NCBI GenBank assembly: GCA_049794535.1
Contig: JBARCX010000273.1
Coordinates: 1 to 15,781, forward strand
Origin: JBARCX01 sp049794535
GTDB lineage: Bacteria > Pseudomonadota > Gammaproteobacteria > Xanthomonadales > Rhodanobacteraceae
Length of the DNA: 15,781 nucleotides
Direction: 5' to 3'
Under the pieces are notes generated by a model. That model did no database searches. It saw only the letters and a list, made by a program, of their open reading frames with translations, and was not told the origin of the DNA. How positions within the stretch are numbered: position 1 is the stretch's first letter; the number at the start of each line of letters is the position of its first letter. Shown piece after piece: positions 8,201 through 14,151 of the stretch. Both the position numbers and the translations under genes were made by a program.

Positions 8201-8695
8201 ATGCGCAAGAGCATCACACTCAGCCTGGTTCTGGCGTCGGCCATGGCTCTCACCTCTCTCGCTGTCGTAGCCCAGGACGGCGGCCCACACGGTGGTTGGC
8301 ACCATGGACATGGCGGCCAAGGCATGGAGTTCAGCAAGCTCAACTTGACTGACGCCCAGCGCGCCAGCATCAAGCAGATCATGCAGAGCAGCTTTGGTCA
8401 GAACAAAACCCAGCGTCAGGCCCTCCAGCAGCAGCGCCAGGCTTTTGAAGCCATGACCCCGGATCAGGCCGGCTACCAGGCCGCCGCCACCAGCCTGGGT
8501 CAGGCTGAAGCCACCGCCCTGCAGGCTCGTGTACAGCAGCGCGCCACGGTCCAGACGCAGATCTACGCCGTGCTGACCGCCACACAGAAGATGCAGCTGG
8601 CCACCATCAAGGCACAGCAGCAGGCTCGCAAGCAGCAGTGGGAGCAGTTCAAGGCACAGAACCCGGTGTCGAACAGCTCCTCGTCGACCAACTAA
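8201..8695 (+). CDS. cpxP: Spy/CpxP-family periplasmic protein, His-rich N-terminus
   Basis: A 164-residue exported protein. The signal peptide (1-24, MRKSITLSLVLASAMALTSL, cleavage near AVVA/QD) is followed by a His/Gly-rich stretch (about 30-41, HGGWHHGHGG). A helical, Gln-rich body carries the two family LTxxQ motifs: LTDAQ (49-53) and LTATQ (125-129). This is the Spy/CpxP cradle fold, which acts as an ATP-independent periplasmic chaperone and, for CpxP, as an inhibitor of CpxA. The histidines could bind metal, as in the related ZraP. The start at 8201 was chosen for the signal peptide and the AAAGG 8 bases upstream; an open frame extends to 8051 but would bury the signal. It is divergent from cpxR-like with a CpxR box between. 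Assignment to CpxP and not Spy rests on context. Confidence 0.85.
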   Translation: MRKSITLSLVLASAMALTSLAVVAQDGGPHGGWHHGHGGQGMEFSKLNLTDAQRASIKQIMQSSFGQNKTQRQALQQQRQAFEAMTPDQAGYQAAATSLGQAEATALQARVQQRATVQTQIYAVLTATQKMQLATIKAQQQARKQQWEQFKAQNPVSNSSSSTN

Positions 8696-8735
8696 GCAGT
8701 TCCGCAAGCCTGCGCGGAAGAAAGCAGGCCAACGA

Positions 8736-8775
8736 CAACAACGCCAGCGGACACGCTGGCGTTGTTGTTTGTGTC
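8736..8775 (+). terminator. Rho-independent terminator
   Basis: A perfect 15-bp stem (8736-8750 with 8755-8769, core AACGCCAGCG / CGCTGGCGTT) with a GACA tetraloop and a T-rich tail (TTGTTGTTTGTGT). It lies 40 bases past the CpxP-like stop and 15 bases beyond the end of the converging hydrolase gene, so it may work for both. A weaker TTCCGC/GCGGAA hairpin (8701-8720) lies directly after the stop. Confidence 0.88.
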
Positions 8776-8789
8776 ACTGGTAGGTCTTG

Positions 8790-9650
8790 TTAGTGCTGCA
8801 CGGCCTCGGCCTCACGCGCCGCGAGCTTCAGCCAGGCACGAATCTCAGCCAGTACCGCAGTCGGTGCCTCCAGATTGGTATGGTGAGCAGCCCCCTGCAC
8901 CACCAGCTGTCTGGCATGGGGAATACCCGCCGCCAGTTGCTCCGACAGCTCATGCACTTCCGGCTGGTCCTCGCTACCGACGATCAGCATGGTGGGCACG
9001 TCGATCTCCTCCAACCGCTCCAACGACGATGGCTGCGGCGTGCGCTGATCCTGTGCTGCGCTTAGCCAGTAATTCGGCGTACGACGAAATACTCGTGTCG
9101 TCATCTCCTGTGTATGACGGCGTGCCGCCGCATTAACATCGCTCGTTTGACGACGTGGACCATCGGTAAATGCACGCAGCGAGCTGTCGATCATGCCTGG
9201 CACGTCAAAGGTGCCCAGTGCCTGCAAGAAGGCACGCGCCGCCGGGGTGCGGTCGGCAAACTTGCCCCAGTAGCCCGCGCCGACAAAAATCAGCGCACTG
9301 ACCCGCTCGGGATGCGCAAGCGTGAAGTCGAGCGCCGTCGCCGCACCGCCCGAACAGGCCAGCAGGACGGTGCGCTCGATGCCGCAGGCATTCAGCACCG
9401 CCAGCAAATCCTCATGATGCGCATAGGCGCCGGGCTCGATGCTCGAGCGACCAAAGCCGCGTGCGTCATAGCGCACTACATGATGGCGATCGGCCAGCGC
9501 GGCGAATTCCGCATCCCACTGACCGCTGTCCACCAGGAAGCCATGCAGCATGGTGATGGCTTCGCCCTGGCCTGCTTCTTCAGCATAGAGGCGCGCGCCT
9601 TCGACATCGATCCAGCGCTCGGTCACATCGTGTTGAATTACATCGGACAT
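8790..9650 (-). CDS. Alpha/beta-hydrolase fold protein
   Basis: A 286-residue cytoplasmic alpha/beta hydrolase. Visible parts are the oxyanion loop HGF (36-38), the RYDARGFGRS strand-loop typical of the family, and the nucleophile elbow ACSGG with Ser100 (an Ala where the usual GxSxG has Gly). Acid Asp228 (GSEDQP) and base His256 or His257 (AAHHTNLE) complete the triad. It could be an esterase or a C-C-bond hydrolase of the 3-oxoadipate-enol-lactonase-like type; the substrate is unknown. ATG 9650 is preceded by AAGGA at ideal spacing. An upstream in-frame ATG at 9722 adds 24 non-homologous residues and was rejected. It follows the aldo/keto reductase by 122 bases on the same strand, so the two may share a transcript under the divergent LysR. 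Confidence 0.88.
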   Translation of the reverse strand: MSDVIQHDVTERWIDVEGARLYAEEAGQGEAITMLHGFLVDSGQWDAEFAALADRHHVVRYDARGFGRSSIEPGAYAHHEDLLAVLNACGIERTVLLACSGGAATALDFTLAHPERVSALIFVGAGYWGKFADRTPAARAFLQALGTFDVPGMIDSSLRAFTDGPRRQTSDVNAAARRHTQEMTTRVFRRTPNYWLSAAQDQRTPQPSSLERLEEIDVPTMLIVGSEDQPEVHELSEQLAAGIPHARQLVVQGAAHHTNLEAPTAVLAEIRAWLKLAAREAEAVQH

Positions 9651-9733
9651 GTTTTTTTCCTTAAAGGTTGAAACGAGGCGGCTCGGCGCGGTAAAAGGCG
9701 AGCGCCACGTCAGCTTCAGCATCGCTCATTCGG

Positions 9734-9754
9734 CTGACGCGAACTTTGCGTCAG
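9734..9754. repeat. Hairpin between aldo/keto reductase and hydrolase genes
   Basis: CTGACGC-GAACTTT-GCGTCAG is a perfect 7-bp stem with a 7-base loop, 18 bases past the reductase stop on the minus strand. No T-run follows, so it is more likely an mRNA-stabilising or weak attenuating structure than a full terminator. Confidence 0.4.
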
Positions 9755-9772
9755 AGAGATCGCGAGTAGCTA

Positions 9773-10891
9773 TCAACGACTCGCCACTACATTGCGCGGC
9801 TCGACACGATCGACCCATACCGGCGGCGCATAACCTGCCGGCTTGTCACCGACAGCGACACCACCGTGCAACCGCGTCTGTTGCGCATCGGCGAACATGT
9901 AGTACGGGAACGGGCGCTCCGGTGCACTGGCTGCGTCGAGTTGGGCACGCAGCTCAGCCGGCAGCTCGAAATCCAGGGCCGACAGATTCGCATCCAACTG
10001 TTCCAACTTGGTGGCGCCGAGGATCACCGAGGCGACGCCCGGCTGGGTGGCTACCCAATTCAATGCCACCTTGGCCATGCTCTGCCCGGCCTGTTTCGCC
10101 ACGTGTTCCAGTGCTGCGACGATCCGCCAGTTACGCTCGGTGAAACGCTCGAAACCCGGCGCGGCCGTTACTTTCGCCAAGCGCCCGTCACCCTCGCCAC
10201 CACCTTCACTCGGGCGGTATTTGCCGGACAGCAGCCCCATCGCCAGCGGACTCCAGGCCGTGATGCCCATGCCGAGTTGCTGTGCGAGCGTCACGTACTC
10301 GTGTTCGATATGACGTTCGGCCAACGAGTATTCGAGCTGCATATTCACCATCGGCGTCAGCGCATGTGCTTCGGCAAAGGTTTGTGCACGCGCGGCATAC
10401 CAAGCCGGTACATCAGACAGGCCGGCGTAGCGGATCTTGCCGGCGCGCACCAGGTCATCAAACGTGCGCACCACTTCCTCGGCTGGCGTGATGCGGTCCC
10501 AGGTGTGCAGCAGATAGAGGTCGATGTAGTCGGTGCGCAGGCGACGCAGTGAACCTTCCACCGCACGCAGGATGTTCTTGCGACCATTGCCGCCCGCGTT
10601 CGGATTGCCCGGCTGGGCGTTGTAGCTGAACTTGGTGCCAATCACCACGCGATCACGCACGCCGTCCTGTTCGATGAACTTGCCCAGCATCGTCTCGCTG
10701 GTGCCCTCGGTGTACATGTCCGCGGTATCGATGAAATTGCCGCCGGCGGCGAGATAGCGATCGAACATGGCGCGGGCGGTGTCCTCCGCGGCGCCCCAGC
10801 CCCAGTCGTCGCCGAAGGTCATGGTGCCCAGTGAAAGACGGCTGACGCGAAGACCGGAGCGGCCAAGGGTGTAGTAGCTATCGAACGACAT
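9773..10891 (-). CDS. Aldo/keto reductase
   Basis: A 372-residue NADPH-dependent aldo/keto reductase that would reduce an aldehyde or ketone to an alcohol in the cytoplasm. The catalytic tetrad is complete: Asp55 and Tyr60 (FIDTADMY), Lys87 (VVIGTKF) and His129 (YLLHTWD). The barrel strands FIDTAD, DYIDLYLLH and GITAWSPLAMGLLSGKY are in order. The NADPH site near the C-terminus reads SVILGATKLEQLDANLSAL. A Pro/Val-rich tail (residues about 335-372) extends beyond the barrel. AGGAG lies 6 bases before ATG 10891. The gene is divergent from a LysR gene, a common arrangement for regulator and target, and is followed by the alpha/beta hydrolase. The physiological substrate cannot be read from sequence. 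Confidence 0.95.
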   Translation of the reverse strand: MSFDSYYTLGRSGLRVSRLSLGTMTFGDDWGWGAAEDTARAMFDRYLAAGGNFIDTADMYTEGTSETMLGKFIEQDGVRDRVVIGTKFSYNAQPGNPNAGGNGRKNILRAVEGSLRRLRTDYIDLYLLHTWDRITPAEEVVRTFDDLVRAGKIRYAGLSDVPAWYAARAQTFAEAHALTPMVNMQLEYSLAERHIEHEYVTLAQQLGMGITAWSPLAMGLLSGKYRPSEGGGEGDGRLAKVTAAPGFERFTERNWRIVAALEHVAKQAGQSMAKVALNWVATQPGVASVILGATKLEQLDANLSALDFELPAELRAQLDAASAPERPFPYYMFADAQQTRLHGGVAVGDKPAGYAPPVWVDRVEPRNVVASR

Positions 10892-10953
10892 GACGAACTC
10901 CTGCGTGGAAAGTGAGTTCAGTCTGCGCCTTGCGATTGCCCGGAAAAACCGCC

Positions 10954-10993
10954 AGCATCTTGATGCTTTATTTAGCCTAGCTAATTAATAAAG
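10954..10993. promoter_or_regulatory. Two adjacent dyads in the divergent promoter, likely LysR operator
   Basis: AGCATC-TT-GATGCT (10954-10967) is a perfect palindrome-like dyad. It abuts a second repeat made of CTTTATT (10966-10972) and AATAAAG (10987-10993), with TTAGC and GCTAA nested inside. The stretch is strongly AT-rich in a GC-rich setting. It fits the recognition and activation sites of a LysR regulator that controls the reductase and represses itself. TTGATG (10960-10965) with TAATTA (10982-10987) is a possible regulator promoter overlapping these sites. Confidence 0.5.
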
Positions 10994-11003
10994 AGAGCCG
11001 ACA

Positions 11004-11918
11004 ATGCGTGACGACTATGCCCTGCGCGCGTTTCGCGCGATCGCCGAGCACGGCAGCTTCACCCGTGCCGCAGCCGCGCTGGACGTTACCGCGTCCGCGC
11101 TTAGCCAAACCTTGCAGCAACTGGAACGCCAGTTCGGCACCCGCCTGCTTCATCGCACCACGCGTCGGGTGGGCCTTACCGAAGCAGGTCACGAGTTATT
11201 GCAGCGCATCGCCCCCGCACTGAACGAGCTGGATGCCGCGATGGATGCCATGCGTCAGCACGGCGGGCGTCCCAGCGGTACGCTGCGCCTCACCGTGCCG
11301 CATATCGTGGTGCCGTCACTGATCGAACCGATGCTGGGCGAATTCATGTCGCGCTGGCCCGACGTGCATCTGGATATCCACGTGGATAACGGGCTTAGCG
11401 ATTTGATTGCCGATGGTTTCGACGCAGGCATACGTCTCGGCGAACGACTGCAACGTGACATGGTGGCCGTGCCGGTGAGCGGCCCCATGCGTTCGGTGGT
11501 TGTCTCTTCACCGACCTATCTAGAGCGTTACGGTCGCCCGAAACATCCGCGTGACCTACAAACACACAACTGCGTGAAATTTCGCCATGTGAGTAGCGGC
11601 GCGTTGTATCGCTGGGAGTTCGCGCACAAAAGCGGCGCACAGAAGGGGCGCTGGTTCGAGATTGCCGTGGATGGCAGCCTCACCGTCAACGACATTGCAT
11701 TAGGCATGCGTGCCGCCATCGACGGCATCGGCCTCACCAGCACCCTGGAACCGTTCGCGCGTGAGGCACTCGCCGATGGCCGCCTGGAAAGCGTGCTTGA
11801 AAGTTGGCTACCACCCTTCGACGGTTTTTACCTGTACTACCCGAGCCGATTCCAGGTACCGCCGAAACTACGCGTGTTCGCCGACTTTCTTCGCGAGCGC
11901 TTCCAGGTCAGCCATTAA
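11004..11918 (+). CDS. LysR-family transcriptional regulator
   Basis: A 304-residue LysR protein. The winged helix-turn-helix spans about residues 1-60: DDYALRAFRAIAEHGSFTRAA, then TASALSQTLQQLERQFGTRLLHRTTRRVGLTEAG. The effector domain (about 90-296) has the usual small-ligand-binding-fold pattern: GTLRLTVPHIVVPSLIEP, the DVHLDIHVDN segment and DGFDAGIRLGERL, typical of the large AaeR/YafC-like subgroup. AGAG lies upstream of ATG 11004. It is divergent from the aldo/keto reductase with a dyad-rich 112-bp gap, so control of the reductase and hydrolase, with autorepression, is likely. The effector is unknown, possibly an aldehyde or aromatic compound; that is speculation. Confidence 0.94.
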   Translation: MRDDYALRAFRAIAEHGSFTRAAAALDVTASALSQTLQQLERQFGTRLLHRTTRRVGLTEAGHELLQRIAPALNELDAAMDAMRQHGGRPSGTLRLTVPHIVVPSLIEPMLGEFMSRWPDVHLDIHVDNGLSDLIADGFDAGIRLGERLQRDMVAVPVSGPMRSVVVSSPTYLERYGRPKHPRDLQTHNCVKFRHVSSGALYRWEFAHKSGAQKGRWFEIAVDGSLTVNDIALGMRAAIDGIGLTSTLEPFAREALADGRLESVLESWLPPFDGFYLYYPSRFQVPPKLRVFADFLRERFQVSH

Positions 11919-11940
11919 GAGACAACCTAAGAAACGATCA

Positions 11941-11967
11941 GAGCTGGCACACGTCACCTACCAGCTC
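11941..11967. terminator. Hairpin between convergent genes, weak terminator candidate
   Basis: GAGCTGG (11941-11947) and CCAGCTC (11961-11967) form a 7-bp stem with a 13-base loop, lying between the LysR stop and the stop of the converging lipoprotein gene. There is no T-run, so it may terminate poorly or need Rho. Confidence 0.3.
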
Positions 11968-11977
11968 AACGTGCATA

Positions 11978-12145
11978 TCAGCGATAGCGCCAGTAGCCGC
12001 CCACCCAGACATGCGCCGGACTCCAGTAACCCGGCACCCATACGTGAACCGGACGCGCCGGTGGAACCACGATGCAACCGGTGAGTGCAACCGTGCTGCC
12101 AAGTAACGCGACATACATAAGAACAGTAGACATAAAGCGACGCAT
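11978..12145 (-). CDS. Small lipoprotein with WxxGxW-type repeats
   Basis: A 55-residue protein. MRRFMSTVLMYVALLGSTVA is a signal peptide, and LTGC is the lipobox with the likely acylated Cys at residue 24. The mature part is only about 32 residues and carries VWVPGYW and VWVGGYW, matching the W-x-x-G-x-W repeat family (PF12779 by recall). The function of the family is unknown; such proteins are anchored in the outer membrane or periplasm. The start at 12145 is set by AGGAG 7 bases upstream; the frame stays open to 12271 but those residues precede a clear signal peptide. It stands alone between convergent LysR and the outer-membrane gene, with a 14-bp palindrome about 44 bases upstream. Confidence 0.75.
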   Translation of the reverse strand: MRRFMSTVLMYVALLGSTVALTGCIVVPPARPVHVWVPGYWSPAHVWVGGYWRYR

Positions 12146-12188
12146 GGGAACACTCCTAGCCGTGGGACGTGCAGCCAAGAACGCGGCC

Positions 12189-12202
12189 TCTGAATATTCA
12201 GA
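12189..12202. promoter_or_regulatory. Perfect 14-bp palindrome, possible operator
   Basis: TCTGAATATTCAGA is its own reverse complement. It lies 44 bases upstream of the lipoprotein start, where a promoter is expected, so a dimeric repressor or activator site is plausible. The binding protein is unknown. Confidence 0.35.
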
Positions 12203-12502
12203 TGACATAGCCAACGAAGCTTGATGCCTGCCGTTCATTCGGGTTGCAGTCAGAAAACAATTCACAAACAAAACGACGAAAGCGAAACGTCAGCCTCGAA
12301 GTCCTCTATCAATTATTTAACTCAATCCTTGTGGTGATGATCCACCGAGGTAGCGCGCGCTTCGCGATGAAAATAACGAAGCATCACTGCATGGAAAATC
12401 GTGACTGCTTAAGATCATCTTTATCCCATCTTGATACTGCCACTCCACATTCAAGCGCCATCTTGAGGCGCAGCTTTCTAGCATTCGCTTTGGTTCTGAT
12501 CT

Positions 12503-12527
12503 GACGCGCAACTCCTTATGGCGCGTC
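12503..12527 (+). promoter_or_regulatory. Leader hairpin before the outer-membrane protein gene
   Basis: GACGCGC (12503-12509) and GCGCGTC (12521-12527) form a perfect 7-bp stem with an 11-base loop ending 18 bases before the ATG. It could protect or control the mRNA leader. The following ribosome site (GGATAAAGCA before ATG) is only moderate. Confidence 0.3.
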
Positions 12528-12545
12528 CTTAAAGCGGATAAAGCA

Positions 12546-13334
12546 ATGAAAGTATCTCCCTTGTTTGTGTTTGCCGCTGTAGCGGCTATCGGTTTCAATG
12601 CCAGTGCTTTGGCACAGGATGCGACATCAGCTGTATCACCTACCGGCGCAGCAACCGCATCAACCCTTGCACCGCCCGACTGGCAGATCAGCTATAACTT
12701 CGGCGCCCAGTCGGACTACATGTTTCGCGGTATCAGCCAAACTGACGAACGACCGTCAGGCTTCGCTGGCCTCGATGTGATCTACAAGAATCAGTTCTAT
12801 GTTGGAACCTGGACATCCAACGTCGACTTCAGCCCCTCCGGCGACACATCCACCAAACAAGAATTCGATCTCTACGGTGGCTGGCGGCCGACCCTTGCCA
12901 GTATCAACTTCGATATCGGCTACATCTATTACGGCTATACACACCAACCCTATGGCCTCCGCGAGTCCTATTCCGAGGTGTATCTAAAAGGCACGCATGC
13001 CTTCGGTGCGTTGACACTCGGCGCATCGGCCTATCATTCGCCCAATTTCCCTGGCATGGCCAAGCAAGCCAACTACTACGCAGCCAATGCCACCTACACC
13101 ATCAATCCAGCATGGACGATTTCCGGCGAGGTTGGACGCCAGTTCGAATCGAGCGCGATGTTCGCCGCTGATGGTCGTATCGAAGATTTCAACTACACCA
13201 CCTGGAATGCTGGTGTGACTTATGCGATCAACGACCACATGAGCGTGGATGTACGCTACTGGGATACGAACCAGCACGTTGCCGGCGATATATATCACTC
13301 ACGTATTGTTGCTGCGCTCAAGGCGACGTTCTAG
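12546..13334 (+). CDS. TorF-family (Gcw_chp) putative outer-membrane porin
   Basis: A 262-residue exported protein. Signal peptide 1-23 (core PLFVFAAVAAIGF, cleavage at ALA/QD) is followed by a linker rich in Ala, Thr and Pro. The barrel begins at the diagnostic SDYMFRGISQTDERP (about 56-70), the hallmark of the TorF/Gcw_chp family (TIGR02001, PF09694 by recall). Alternating aromatic/small strands follow (SEVYLKGTHAFGALTLGASAY, WTISGEVGRQFES, WNAGVTYAINDHMSVDVRYW). The C-terminus is Phe (LKATF), the signal read by the outer-membrane assembly machinery. It should sit in the outer membrane; its substrate is not established. It is divergent from the small lipoprotein and convergent with the Kdp-type regulator genes. 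Confidence 0.88.
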   Translation: MKVSPLFVFAAVAAIGFNASALAQDATSAVSPTGAATASTLAPPDWQISYNFGAQSDYMFRGISQTDERPSGFAGLDVIYKNQFYVGTWTSNVDFSPSGDTSTKQEFDLYGGWRPTLASINFDIGYIYYGYTHQPYGLRESYSEVYLKGTHAFGALTLGASAYHSPNFPGMAKQANYYAANATYTINPAWTISGEVGRQFESSAMFAADGRIEDFNYTTWNAGVTYAINDHMSVDVRYWDTNQHVAGDIYHSRIVAALKATF

Positions 13335-13379
13335 GTCATGAGGCCAATCCCCATACCACATGTGAGTGCATAGTGTCGC

Positions 13380-13417
13380 AGCTGCCATCTTCGCCTGAAG
13401 GGATGAAGATGGCAGCT
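13380..13417. terminator. Long perfect inverted repeat between convergent genes
   Basis: AGCTGCCATCTTC (13380-13392) and GAAGATGGCAGCT (13405-13417) give a 13-bp perfect stem with a 12-base loop; a nested CTTC-GCCT-GAAG can form instead. It lies between the stops of the barrel protein and the KdpE-like gene and would serve both strands, but no T-run follows on either side. It could be a Rho-assisted terminator or a copy of an interspersed repeat. Confidence 0.5.
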
Positions 13418-13443
13418 ACAAATCGGCGTCATGGGCATGGCTA

Positions 13444-14151
13444 TCAGCACGCCCTATCCAACCCTGCCAAGCGATATCCGACCTGTAACTCCGTCATCAA
13501 ATGCCGTGGTCGGGTGGGATCGTCTTCAAGTTTCTGCCGCAAATTCGCCATGTAGACGCGAACGTAATGCGGTCGATTGGCATAGCCAGGGCCCCAGATA
13601 TCGTGAAGCAGCTGCCGATGCATGATGACTTTGCCATGACCGCGGATGAGTGCCGCCAACAAACGGAACTCGATCGGCGTCAGATGAATCGGTTGGCCAC
13701 CACGCGTTATTTCGTAGGTGGCAAGGTCAACGCGGATGCTCCCAAACGTCATAACCGACGACGATGTGCTATCAGATGCCACGATATTTGCGCGACGCAA
13801 CTGGGCTCGCACGCGAGCGATCAACTCGGGCACACCGAAGGGCTTCACCAGATAGTCATCCGCACCGGCATCGAATGCGTCGACTTTTTCCTGCTCGTGC
13901 TCGCGAGCTGACAGGACAAGAACGGGCGCGGTCGACCAGTTGCGTAGCTCGCGGATCAAGGCCTTGCCATCACCATCGGGCAAACCGAGATCCACAATGA
14001 CGAGTTGCGGCTGACGACTGGCGGCATCGATGCGGGCCTGCATGGCGTTCGCAGCCTCGAACACGGCCATGCCTTCACGTTCGAGTGCCAAGCGTACAAA
14101 ACGCCGAATATCGGCCTCGTCTTCGACTATCAGAATACGTGGCTTGCTCAT
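13444..14151 (-). CDS. kdpE: KdpE-type response regulator
   Basis: A 235-residue OmpR/PhoB-family regulator. The receiver has the acidic pair Glu10-Asp11, phospho-acceptor Asp54 (LVIVDLGLPDGDGK), Ser81 and Lys103. The winged-helix domain contains HLTPIEFRLLAALIRGHGKV, then HRQLLHDIWGPGY and VRVYMANLRQKLEDDP, followed by the QVGYRL end that is typical of KdpE. The start is set by AGGAGG (14159-14164) inside the end of the kinase gene and by the 4-base ATGA overlap, so translation is coupled. KdpE proteins activate the high-affinity potassium transporter operon kdpFABC, which is not in this window; the targets here are therefore unproven. Confidence 0.92.
   Translation of the reverse strand: MSKPRILIVEDEADIRRFVRLALEREGMAVFEAANAMQARIDAASRQPQLVIVDLGLPDGDGKALIRELRNWSTAPVLVLSAREHEQEKVDAFDAGADDYLVKPFGVPELIARVRAQLRRANIVASDSTSSSVMTFGSIRVDLATYEITRGGQPIHLTPIEFRLLAALIRGHGKVIMHRQLLHDIWGPGYANRPHYVRVYMANLRQKLEDDPTRPRHLMTELQVGYRLAGLDRAC

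Larger units (their letters stand above)
12146..12545. other. Intergenic region, 400 bases, AT-richer than its surroundings
   Basis: It separates the divergent lipoprotein and outer-membrane protein genes and should contain both promoters, though I see no strong -35/-10 pair. It holds a perfect 14-bp palindrome (12189-12202), a GCGCC-ATCTTGA-GGCGC hairpin (12455-12471) and a 7-bp hairpin close to the downstream start (12503-12527). The open frames in it have no recognisable product. Confidence 0.5.

Noticed and set aside
12244..12504. 86-codon plus-strand frame before the porin
   Set aside because: It begins with TTG, has no Shine-Dalgarno sequence or recognisable domain and fills an AT-rich intergenic region; probably chance.
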